A stretch of DNA of 64,000 bases from Elmis aenea (Eukaryota; Arthropoda; Insecta; Coleoptera; Elmidae), in contig CANTFG010000250.1 in the NCBI GenBank assembly GCA_947652605.1, positions 62,001 to 126,000 on the forward strand, read 5' to 3'. This document shows positions 27,445 to 39,086 of the stretch, piece by piece. A program made the translations under genes and the position numbers. The stretch's first letter is position 1. Each line of letters begins with the position of its first letter. A model generated the notes under the pieces. The model did not search any database, was not told where the DNA came from, and saw nothing but the letters and a program-made list of their open reading frames with translations.

Positions 27445-28226
27445 AGCTCCGTGAAGTTGGCTCCGCGATATTAAGCACAAAATCTAAAATATATTCCAAG
27501 ATTTAGTGCTTATTTAGTGCTTTTTTGTGCTTTAAGAATAAACTTTATAACTGCAATAGTTTACCAGATATTTCAAAAATTGTTTTTGGACGCCAACTTC
27601 ACGCTGGCTCCGCGACTTTGTCTGATTGTATTCAATTTGTTATAAGATTTAGTGCTTATTTAGTGCTTTTTTGTACTTCAAGAATTAACTTGATAACTAC
27701 TTTGGTTTAGGAGATATTCCAAAAATCGTATTTTGGTGCCAACTTCACGCTGGCTCCGCGACTTTGTCTGATCCTATTCAATTTACTAGAGGATTTAGTG
27801 CTTATTTTGTGCTTTTTTGTGCTTCAAGAATTAACTTGATAACTACTTTGGTTTAGGAGATATTTCAAAAATCGTACTTAGGCGCCAACTTAACGCTCAC
27901 TCCGCAACTTTGTCTGATCGTATTTAATTTGCTAGAGTATTTAGTGCTTATTTAGTATTTAAACAGACCTCAGAATATTATAGGGAGGTATTGGTTTTGT
28001 ACTTTGATTTGTTGGATTCGTAATTCGTGTACTGAACAAAAAGTTATATTTTATGTTCATCATCTTTATCTGATGTTACAACTTATCGATTAATTTCTTT
28101 ATATCCTTATTGTATTTTATTGTTGTAAAGTTCAGACTCTACACATGTTTTCTTGTTTTGCAAATATAATTTCTTATTTTTAGGAATAGTCAAGTTCTTT
28201 AAATTTTGTATAACTGGTCAAGTTCC
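27445..28226 (+). repeat. Left arm of the inverted repeat
   Basis: Runs from agctccgtg to aactggtcaagttcc. The outer part (to about 27,960) is tandem 146-bp repeats. The inner part (27,961-28,226) is unique AT-rich sequence that matches the right arm base for base in spacing. Confidence 0.9.
27501..27960 (+). repeat. 146-bp tandem repeats, left arm (3 full units plus a partial)
   Basis: Units start with atttagtgcttatttagtgc at 27,501, 27,647, 27,793 and, partial, 27,939, always 146 bp apart. Each full unit contains the relatively GC-rich motif gccaacttcacgctggctcc (27,592 and 27,738; degenerate at 27,884). The terminal gtgaagttggc at the arm tip is the reverse complement of gccaacttcac within this motif. 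Confidence 0.9.
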
Positions 28227-28265
28227 GATCGGTAAAACCCCTTAGTTTGGATTCGAAGCACCCTG

Positions 28266-28283
28266 TTGTGTGTAACACGTGCA
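28266..28283 (+). repeat. 18-bp direct repeat, left copy
   Basis: The sequence ttgtgtgtaacacgtgca lies 40 bp inside the left arm end and is repeated perfectly, in the same orientation, at 28,881. Confidence 0.85.
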
Positions 28284-28880
28284 AGTCACTTTTGTATGGT
28301 TTCTGATACTTATTTATGTTTCACATCTAATATTTGCTTATATATGTGGCATATTGCACATGCCACTAAATAAATATTTTTTTAATTTGTTTCAGATGTT
28401 TAACAAACTAATATTTCCACGGTAAAATTAAAACACAAACTTTAAAGCATATTATAGATGTGAAATGAGATGTTTTTGAAGCAATTGCAGTAGAATTATC
28501 AGTCACTAAAATATAAACAAACCAGCTAAAATTCTAAACAAGGGCATAGGTTGGACCATCTGAAACGACAAATAGTTTTTATGTTCGCAAAGCAATAAAT
28601 AAGGGACAAGTGTTCAATGGGAAGAATAGTTAAATGGCTAAATAAAGTTCATTGACCGAAATATACCTGCTGTTCTAGATGTGGGTCAATGTGCATTACC
28701 AAAAATGATGCAAAAATAGAAAATGTTAAAAATGAAGTCATCAAAATTTAGCCTACAGAAATAAAAAGGAAAAAGGGGTCCCCTTTATTTTAAAATGTGA
28801 CTATTGGGATGATCACTTTATTAGAGCGCCCAAAAGCATTGCTTTTTATTAAAACAATCCTCAGTTAAAAGCTCTTTAGT

Positions 28881-28898
28881 TTGTGTGTAACACGTGCA
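28881..28898 (+). repeat. 18-bp direct repeat, right copy
   Basis: A perfect copy of the 28,266 sequence, ending 7 bp before the right arm begins. Because the orientation is direct, it is not part of the inverted symmetry. Confidence 0.85.
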
Positions 28899-28905
28899 GT
28901 GGAAG

Positions 28906-29687
28906 GGAACTTGAACAGTTATACAAAATTTAAAGAACTTGACTATTCCTAAAAATAAGAAATTATATTTGCAAAACAAGAAAACATGTGTAGAGTCTGA
29001 ACTTTACAACAATAAAATACAATAAGAATATAAAGAAATTAATCGATAAGTTGTAAGATCAGATAAAGATGATGAACATAAAATATAACTTTTTGTTCAG
29101 TACACGAATTATGAATCCAACAAATCAAAGTACAAAACCAATACCTCCCCATAATATTCTGAGGTCTGTTTAAATATTAAATAAGCACTAAATACTCTAG
29201 CAAATTAAATACGATCAGACAAAGTTGCAGAGTGAGCGTTAAGTTGGCACCAAAATACGATTTTTGAAATATCTCCTAAACCAAAGTAGTTATCAAGTTA
29301 ATTCTTGAAGCACAAAAAAGCAATAAATAAGCACTAAATTCTCTAGCAAATTGAATACAATCAGACAAAGTCGCGAAGCCAGCGTGAAGTTGGCACCAAA
29401 ATACGATTTTTGAAATATCTCCTAAACCAAAGTAGTTATCAAGTTAATTCTTGAAGCACAAAAAAGCACTAAATAAGCACTAAATCTTATAGCAAATGGA
29501 ATACAATCAGACAAAGTCGCGGAGCCAGCGTGAAGTTGGCGTCCAAAAACAATTTTTGAAATATCTGGTAAACTATTGCAGTTATAAAGTTTATTCTTAA
29601 AGCACAAAAAAGCAATAAATAAGCACTAAATCTTGGAATATATTTTAGATTTAGTGCTTAATATCGTGGAGCCAACTTCACGGAGCT
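28906..29687 (-). repeat. Right arm of the inverted repeat
   Basis: Reverse complement of the left arm, from ggaacttgaacagttatac to ccaacttcacggagct, with exactly equal length. It joins satellite B directly at ttccttgagcg. Confidence 0.9.
29172..29631 (-). repeat. 146-bp tandem repeats, right arm (mirror of left)
   Basis: On the minus strand, units begin at 29,631, 29,485, 29,339 and, partial, 29,193, again at 146-bp spacing. In plus orientation they read gcactaaat and gagccagcgtgaagttggc. Confidence 0.9.
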
Positions 29688-32600
29688 TCCTTGAGCGACT
29701 ATTTCGAAACAATTTTAATTATTGATTTGTATATCACAGGAACAGTTTATCCATTGCCTCTTTACATGAATACAATTGTTTTGCATATGTCTTTCAATGA
29801 GCTGGTTTTAATTTTTAATAATTTCCTAAAAATACCGTGCTTTAGTTAATACATATGTTCCTTGAGCGACTATTTCGAAACAATTTTAATTATTGATTTG
29901 TATATCACAGGAACAGTTTATCCATCGCCTCTTTACATGAATACAATTGTTTTGCATATGTCTTTCAATGAGCTGGTATTAATTTTTAATAATTTCCTAA
30001 AAATACCGTGCTTTAGTTAGTACATATGTTCCTTGAGCGACTATTTCTGAACAATTTTAATTATTGATTTGTATATCACAGGAACAGTTTATCCATCGCC
30101 TCTTTACATGAATACAATTGTTTTGCATATGTCTTTCAATGAGCTGGTATTAATTTTTAATAATTTCCTAAAAATACCGTGCTTTAGTTAATACATATGT
30201 TCCTTGAGCGACTATTTCGAAACAATTTTAATTATTGATTTGTATATGACAGGAACAGTTTATCCATCGCCTCTTTACATGAATACAATTGTTTTGCATA
30301 TGTCTTTCAATGAGCTGGTTTTAATTTTTAATAATTTCCTAAAAATACCGTGCTTTAGTTAATACATATGTTCCTTGAGCGACTATTTCTAAACAATTTT
30401 AATTATTGATTTGTATATCACAGAAACAGTTTATCCATCGCCTCTTTACATGAATACAATTGTTTTGCATATGACTTAAAGAGCTGGTTTTAATTTTTAC
30501 TAATTTCCTAAAAATACCGTGCTTTAGTTAATACATATGTTCCTTGAGCCACTATTTCGAAACAATTTTAATTATTGATTTGTATATCACAGGAACAGTT
30601 TATCCATCGCCTCTTTACATGAATACAATTGTTTTGCATATGTCTTTCAATGAGCTGGTTTTAATTTTTAATAATTTCCTAAAAATACCGTGCTTTAGTT
30701 AATACATATGTTCCTTGAGCGACTATTTCGAAACAATTTTAATTATTGATTTGTATATCACAGGAACAGTTTATCCATCGCCTCTTTACATGAATACAAT
30801 TGTTTTGCATATGTCTTTCAATGAGCTGGTATTAATTTTTAATAATTTCCAAAAATACCGTGCTTTAGTTAGTACATATGTTCCTTGAGCGACTATTTCT
30901 GAACAATTTTAATTATTGATTTGTATATCACAGGAACAGTTTATCCATCGCCTCTTTACATGAATACAATTGTTTTGCATATGTCTTTCAATGAGCTGGT
31001 TTTAATTTTTAATAATTTCCTAAAAATACCGTGCTTTAGTTAATACATATGTTCCTTGAGCGACTATTTCTAAACAATTTTAATTATTGATTTGTATATC
31101 ACAGGAACAGTTTATCCATCGCTTCTTTACATGAATACAATTGTTTTGCGTATGTCTTTCAATGAGCTGGTTTTAATTTTTAATAATTTCCTAAAAATAC
31201 CGTGCTTTAGTTAATACATATGTTCCTTGAGCGACTATTTCTAAAAAAATTTAATTATTGATTTGTATATCACAGGAACAGTTTATCCATCGCCTCTTTA
31301 CATAAATACAATTGTTTTGCATATGTCTTTCAATGAGCTGGTTTTAATTTTTACTAATTTCCTAAAAATACCGTGCTTTAGTTAATACATATGTTCCTTG
31401 AGCGACTATTTCGAAACAATTTTAATTATTAATTTGTATATGACAGGAACAGTTTATCCATCGCCTCTTTACATGAATACAATTGTTTTGCATATGTCTT
31501 TCAATGAGCTGGTTTTAATTTTTACTAATTTCCTAAAAATACCGTGCTTTAGTTAATACATATGTTCCTTGAGCGACTATTTCTAAAAAATTTTAATTAT
31601 TGATTTGTATATCACAGGAACAGTTTATCCATCGCCTCTTTACATAAATACAATTGTTTTGCATATGTCTTTCAATGAGCTGGTTTTAATTTTTAATAAT
31701 TTCCTAAAAATACCGTGCTTTAGTTAATACATATGTTCCTTGAGCGACTATTTCGAAACAATTTTAATTATTGATTTGTATATCACAGGAACAGTTTATC
31801 CATCGCCTCTTTACATGAATACAATTGTTTTGCATATGTCTTTCAATGAGCTGGCTTTAATTTTTAATAATTTCCTAAAAATACCGTGCTTTAGTTAATA
31901 CATATGTTCCTTGAGCGACTGTTTCTGAACAATTTTAATTATTGATTTGTATATCACAGGAACAGTTTATCCATCGCCTCTTTACATGAATACAATTGTT
32001 TTGCATATGTCTTTCAATGAGCTGGTTTTAATTTTTAATAATTTCCTAAAAATACCGTGCTTTAGTTAATACATATGTTCCTTGAGCGACTATTTCTAAA
32101 CAATTTTAATTATGGATTTGTATATCACAGAAACAGTTTATCCATCGCCTCTTTACATGAATAAAATTGTTTTGCATATGTCTTTCAATGAGCTGGTTTT
32201 AATTTTTAATAATTTCCTAAAAATACCGTGCTTTAGTTAATACATATGTTCCTTGAGCGACTATTTCGAAACAATTTTAATTATTGATTTGTATATCACA
32301 GGAACAGTTTATCCATCGCCTCTTTACATGAATACAATTGTTTTGCATATGTCTTTCAATGAGCTGGTTTTAATTTTTAATAATTTCCTAAAAATACCGT
32401 GCTTTAGTTAATACATATGTTCCTTGAGCGACTATTTCGAAACAATTTTAATTATTGATTTGTATGTCACAGAAACAGTTTATCCATCGCCTCTTTACAG
32501 GAATACAATTGTTTTGCATATGTCTTTCAATGAGCTGGTTTTAATTTTTAATAATTTCCTAAAAATACCGTGCTTTAGTTAATACATATGTTCCTTGAGC

Positions 32601-35600
32601 GACTATTTCTGAACAATTTCAATTATTGATTTGTATATGACAGGAACAGTTTATCCATCGCCTTTTTACATGAATAAAATTGTTTTGCATATGTCTTTCA
32701 ATGAGCTGGTTTTAATTTTTAATAATTTCCTAAAAATACCGTGCTTTAGTTAATACATATGTTCCTTGTGCGACTATTTTGAAACAATTTCAATTATTGA
32801 TTTGTATATGACAGGAACAGTTTATCCATCGCTTCTTTACATGAATACAATTGTTTTGCATATGTCTTTCAATGAGCTGGTTTTATTTTTTAATAATTTC
32901 CTAAAAATACCGTGCTTTAGTTAATACATATGTTCCTTGAGCGACTATTTCTAAACAATTTTAATTATTGATTTGTATATCACAGAAACAGTTTATCCAT
33001 CGCCTCTTTACATGAATACAATTGTTTTGCATATGTCTTTCAATGAGCTGGTTTTAATTTTTAATAATTTCCTAAAAATACCGTGCTTTAGTTAATACAT
33101 ATGTTCCTTGAGCGACTATTTCTAAAAAAATTTAATTATTGATTTGTATATGACAGGAACAGTTTATCCATCGCTTCTTTACATGAATACAATTGTTTTG
33201 CATATGTCTTTCAATGAGCTGGTTTTATTTTTTAATAATTTCCTAAAAATACCGTGCTTTAGTTAATACATATGTTCCTTGAGCGACTATTTCTAAACAA
33301 TTTTAATTATTGATTTGTATATCACAGGAACAGTTTATCCATCGCTTCTTTACATGAATACAATTGTTTTGCGTATGTCTTTCAATGAGCTGGTTTTAAT
33401 TTTTAATAATTTCCTAAAAATACCGTGCTTTAGTTAATACATATGTTCCTTGAGCGACTATTTCTAAAAAAATTTAATTATTGATTTGTATATCACAGGA
33501 ACAGTTTATCCATCGCCTCTTTACATAAATACAATTGTTTTGCATATGTCTTTCAATGAGCTGGTTTTAATTTTTACTAATTTCCTAAAAATACCGTGCT
33601 TTAGTTAATACATATGTTCCTTGAGCGACTATTTCGAAACAATTTTAATTATTAATTTGTATATGACAGGAACAGTTTATCTATCGCCTCTTTACATGAA
33701 TACAATTGTTTTGCATATGTCTTTCAATGAGCTGGTTTTAATTTTTACTAATTTCCTAAAAATACCGTGCTTTAGTTAATACATATGTTCCTTGAGCGAC
33801 TATTTCTAAAAAATTTTAATTATTGATTTGTATATCACAGGAACAGTTTATCCATCGCCTCTTTACATGAATACAATTGTTTTGCATATGTCTTTCAATG
33901 AGCTGGTTTTAATTTTTAATAATTTCCTAAAAATACCGTGCTTTAGTTAATACATATGTTCCTTGAGCGACTATTTCGAAACAATTTTAATTATTGATTT
34001 GTATATCACAGGAACAGTTTATCCATCGCCTCTTTACATGAATACAATTGTTTTGCATATGTCTTTCAATGAGCTGGTTTTAATTTTTAATAATTTCCTA
34101 AAAATACCGTGCTTTAGTTAATACATATGTTCCTTGAGCGACTATTTCGAAACAATTTTAATTATTGATTTGTATGTCACAGAAACAGTTTATCCATCGC
34201 CTCTTTACAGGAATACAATTGTTTTGCATATGTCTTTCAATGAGCTGGTTTTAATTTTTAATAATTTCCTAAAAATACCGTGCTTTAGTTAATACATATG
34301 TTCCTTGAGCGACTATTTCTGAACAATTTTAATTATTGATTTGTATATCACAGAAACAGTTTATCCATCGCCTCTTTACAGGAATACAATTGTTTTGCAT
34401 ATGTCTTTCAATGAGCTGGTTTTAATTTTTAAAAATTTCCTAAAAATACCGTGCTTTAGTTAATACATATGTTTCTTGTGCGACTATTTCGAAACAATTT
34501 CAATTATTGATTTGTATATGACAGGAACAGTTTATCCATCGCCTTTTTACATGAATAAAATTGTTTTGCATATGTCTTTCAATGAGCTGGTTTTAATTTT
34601 TAATAATTTCCTAAAAATACCGTGCTTTAGTTAATACATATGTTCCTTGTGCGACTATTTTGAAACAATTTCAATTATTGATTTGTATATGACAGGAACA
34701 GTTTATCCATCGCTTCTTTACATGAATACAATTGTTTTGCATATGTCTTTCAATAAGCTGGTTTTATTTTTTAATAATTTCCTAAAAATACCGTGCTTTA
34801 GTTAATACATATGTTCCTTGAGCGACTATTTCTAAACAATTTTAATTATTGATTTGTATATCACAGAAACAGTTTATCCATCGCCTCTTTACATGAATAC
34901 AATTGTTTTGCATATGTCTTTCAATGAGCTGGTTTTAATTTTTAATAATTTCCTAAAAATACCGTGCTTTAGTTAATACAAATGTTCCTTGAGCGACTAT
35001 TTCTAAACAATTTTAATTATTGATTTGTATATCACAGGAACAGTTTATCCATCGCCTCTTTGCAGGATTACAATTGTTTTGCATATGTCTTTCAATGAGC
35101 TGGTTTTAATTTTTAATAATTTCCTAAAAATACCGTGCTTTAGATAATACATATGTTCCTTGAGCGACTATTTCTAAACAATTTTAATTATTGATTTGTA
35201 TATCACAGGAACAGTTTATCCATCGCCTCTTTACAGGAATACAATTGTTTTGCATATGTCTTTCAATGAGCTGGTTTTAATTTTTAATAATTTCCTAAAA
35301 ATACCGTGCATTAGTTAATACATATGTTCCTTGAGCGACTATTTCTGAACAATTTTAATTATTAATTTGTATATCACAGGAACAGTTTATCCATCGCCTC
35401 TTTACATGAATACAATTATTTTGCATATGTCTTTCAATGAGCTGGTTTTAATTTTTAATAATTTCCTAAAAATACCGTGCTTTAGTTAATACATATGTTC
35501 CTTGAGCGACTATTTCTAAAAAATTTTAATTATTGATTTGTATATCACAGGAACAGTTTATCCATCGCCTCTTTACATGTATACAATTGTTTTGCATATG

Positions 35601-38600
35601 TCTTTCAATGAGCTGGTTTTAATTTTTAATAATTTCCTAAAAATACCGTGCTTTAGTTAATACATATGTTCCTTGAGCGACTATTTCGAAACAATTTTAA
35701 TTATTGATTTGTATATCACAGGAACAGTTTATCCATCGCCTCTTTACATGAATACAATTGTTTTGCATATGTCTTTCAATGAGCTGGCTTTAGTTTTTAA
35801 TAATTTCCTAAAAATACCGTGCTTTAGTTAATACATATGTTCCTTGAGCGACTGTTTCTGAACAATTTTAATTATTGATTTGTATATCACAGGAACAGTT
35901 TATCCATCGCCTTTTTACATGAATACAATTGTTTTGCATATGTCTTTCAATGAGCTGGTTTTAATTTTTAATAATTTCCTAAAAATACCGTGCTTTAGTT
36001 AATACATATGTTCCTTGAGCGACTATTTCTAAACAATTTTAATTATGGATTTGTATATCACAGGAACAGTTTATCCATCGCCTCTTTACATGAATACAAT
36101 TGTTTTGCATATGTCTTTCAATGAGCTGGTTTTAATTTTTAATAATTTCCTAAAAATACCGTGCTTTAGTTAATACATATGTTCCTTGAGCGACTATTTC
36201 TGAACAATTTTAATTATTGATTTGTATGTCACAGAAACAGTTTATCCATCGCCTCTTTACAGGAATACAATTGTTTTGCATATGTCTTTCAATGAGCTGG
36301 TTTTAATTTTTAATAATTTCCTAAAAATACCGTGCTTTAGTTAATACATATGTTCCTTGAGCGACTATTTCTGAACAATTTTAATTATTGATTTGTATAT
36401 CACAGAAACAGTTTATCCATCGCCTCTTTACAGGAATACAATTGTTTTGCATTTGTCTTTCAATGAGCTGGTTTTAATTTTTAAAAATTTCCTAAAAATA
36501 CCGTGCTTTAGTTAATACATATGTTTCTTGTGCGACTATTTCGAAACAATTTCAATTATTGATTTGTATATGACAGGAACAGTTTATCCATCGCCTTTTT
36601 ACATGAATAAAATTGTTTTGCATATGTCTTTCAATGAGCTGGTTTTAATTTTTAATAATTTCCTAAAAATACCGTGCTTTAGTTAATACATATGTTCCTT
36701 GTGCGACTATTTTGAAACAATTTCAATTATTGATTTGTATATGACAGGAACAGTTTATCCATCGCTTCTTTACATGAATACAATTGTTTTGCATATGTCT
36801 TTCAATGAGCTGGTTTTATTTTTTAATAATTTCCTAAAAATACCGTGCTTTAGTTAATACATATGTTCCTTGAGCGACTATTTCTAAACAATTTTAATTA
36901 TTGATTTGTATATCACAGAAACAGTTTATCCATCGCCTCTTTACATGAATACAATTGTTTTGCATATGTCTTTCAATGAGCTGGTATTAATTTTTAATAA
37001 TTTCCTAAAAATACCGTGCTTTAATTAATACATATGTTCCTTGTGCGACTATTTCGAAACAATTTCAATTATTGATTTGTATATCACAGGAACAGTTTAT
37101 CCATCGCCTCTTTACATGAATACAATTGTTTTGCATATGTCTTTCAATGAGCTGGTATTAATTTTTAATAATTTCCTAAAAATACCGTGCATTAGTTAAT
37201 ACATATGTTCCTTGAGCGACTATTTCTGAACAATTTTAATTATTGATTTGTATATCACAGGAACAGTTTATCCATCGCCTCTTTACATGAATACAATTGT
37301 TTTGCATATGTCTTTCAATGAGCTGGTTTTAATTTTTAATAATTTCCTAAAAATACCGTGCTTTAGTTAATACATATGTTCCTTGAGCGACTATTTCTAA
37401 ACGATTTTAATTATTGATTTGTATATCACAGGAACAGTTTATCCATCGCCTCTTTACATGAATACAATTGTTTTGCATATGTCTTTCAATGAGCTGGTTT
37501 TAATTTTTAATAATGTCCTAAAAATACCGTGCTTTAGTTAATACATTATGTTCCTTGTGCGACTATTTCGAAACAATTTCAATTATTGATTTGTATATGA
37601 CAGGAACAGTTTATCCATCGCTTCTTTACATGAATACAATTGTTTTGCATATGTCTTTCAATAAGCTGGTTTTATTTTTTAATAATTTCCTAAAAATACC
37701 GTGCTTTAGTTAATACATATGTTCCTTGAGCGACTATTTCTGAACAATTTTAATTATTGATTTGTATATCACAGAAACAGTTTATCCATCGCCTCTTTAC
37801 AGGAATACAATTGTTTTGCATATGTCTTTCAATGAGCTGGTTTTAATTTTTAAAAATTTCCTAAAAATACCGTGCTTTAGTTAATACATGTTTCTTGAGC
37901 GACTATTTCTGAACAATTTTAATTATTGATTTGTATATCACAGAAACAGTTTATCCATCGCCTCTTTACAGGAATACAATTGTTTTGCATATGTCTTTCA
38001 ATGAGCTGGTTTTAATTTTTAATAATTTCCTAAAAATACCGTGCTTTAGTTAATACATATGTTCCTTGAGCGACTATTTCGAAACAATTTTAATTATTGA
38101 TTTGTATATGACAGGAACAGTTTATCCATCGCCTCTTTACATGAATACAATTGTTTTGCATATGTCTTTCAATGAGCTGGTTTTAATTTTTAATAATTTC
38201 CTAAAAATACCGTGCTTTAGTTAATACATATGTTCCTTGAGCGACTATTTCGAAACAATTTTAATTATTGATTTGTATATCACAGGAACAGTTTATCCAT
38301 CGCCTCTTTACATGAATACAATTGTTTTGCATATGTCTTTCAATAAGCTGGTTTTAATTTTTAATAATTTCCTAAAAATACCGTGCTTTAGTTAATACAT
38401 ATGTTCCTTGAGCGACTATTTCGAAACAATTTTAATTATTGATTTGTATATCACAGGAACAGTTTATCTATCGCCTCTTTACATGAATACAATTGTTTTG
38501 CTTATGTCTTTCAATGAGCTGGTTTTAATTTTTAATAATTTCCTAAAAATACCGTGCTTTAGTTAATACATATGTTTCTTGAGCGACTATTTCTGAACAA

Positions 38601-39086
38601 TTTTAATTATTGATTTGTATATCACAGAAACAGTTTATCCATCGCCTCTTTACATGAATACAATTGTTTTGCATATGTCTTTCAATGAGCTGGTATTAAT
38701 TTTTAATAATTTCCTAAAAATACCGTGCTTTAGTTAATACATATGTTCCTTGTGCGACTATTTCGAAACAATTTCAATTATTGATTTGTATATCACAGGA
38801 ACAGTTTATCCATCGCCTCTTTACATGAATACAATTGTTTTGCATATGTCTTTCAATGAGCTGGTTTTAATTTTTAATAATTTCCTAAAAATACCGTGCT
38901 TTAGTTAATACATATGTTCCTTGAGCGACTATTTCTAAACAATTTTAATTATTGATTTGTAAATCACAGGAACAGTTTATCCATCGCCTCTTTACAGGAA
39001 TACAATTGTTTTGCATATGTCTTTCAATGAGCTGGTTTTAATTTTTAATAATTTCCTAAAAATACCGTGCTTTAGTTAATACATAT

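Larger units (their letters stand above)
28227..28905. other. Non-coding loop of the inverted-repeat element
   Basis: 679 bp of unique AT-rich sequence with stops in all frames; I recognise no gene. Visible structure: an 18-bp direct repeat near both edges; a hairpin gtggcat/atgccac at 28,346-28,366; a nested imperfect inverted pair tttcacatctaatat (28,319) and atattatagatgtgaaa (28,449); and a short palindrome aaaggggtcccctttatt near 28,772. The tract tttaatttgtttcag followed by atg (about 28,381-28,398) resembles a splice acceptor, but no exon follows. This could be a decayed internal region of a transposon. Confidence 0.6.
27445..29687. mobile_element. Foldback-like element with 782-bp inverted arms at the satellite A/B junction
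   Basis: The segment begins agctccgtgaagttggctcc and ends with its reverse complement. Matching positions sum to 57,132 along the full arms (27,445 pairs with 29,687; 28,226 with 28,906), so the arms have equal length and no net indel. By eye there are about two dozen mismatches, around 97% identity. Each arm contains mirrored 146-bp tandem repeats; the centre is 679 bp of unique sequence. Long inverted ends made of tandem subrepeats are the hallmark of Foldback/Galileo-type elements, but no transposase is present and no target-site duplication can be seen, because the two flanks are different satellites. An inverted duplication of a third satellite is the main alternative. Short mirrored open frames in the arms merely reflect the symmetry. 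Confidence 0.7.

Noticed and set aside
27525..27710. 61-codon open frame in the left arm of the inverted repeat
   Set aside because: It begins with a non-ATG codon, spans the 146-bp tandem repeat, has no recognisable protein motif, and is reproduced on the other strand only because the arms are mirror copies.
29422..29607. Mirror 61-codon open frame in the right arm
   Set aside because: Same sequence as the left-arm frame by inverted symmetry; duplication of the DNA, not selection, explains its conservation.
27437..29696. Target-site duplication around the inverted-repeat element
   Set aside because: Left flank tttgtctc and right flank tccttgag show no direct repeat; the flanks belong to different satellites.
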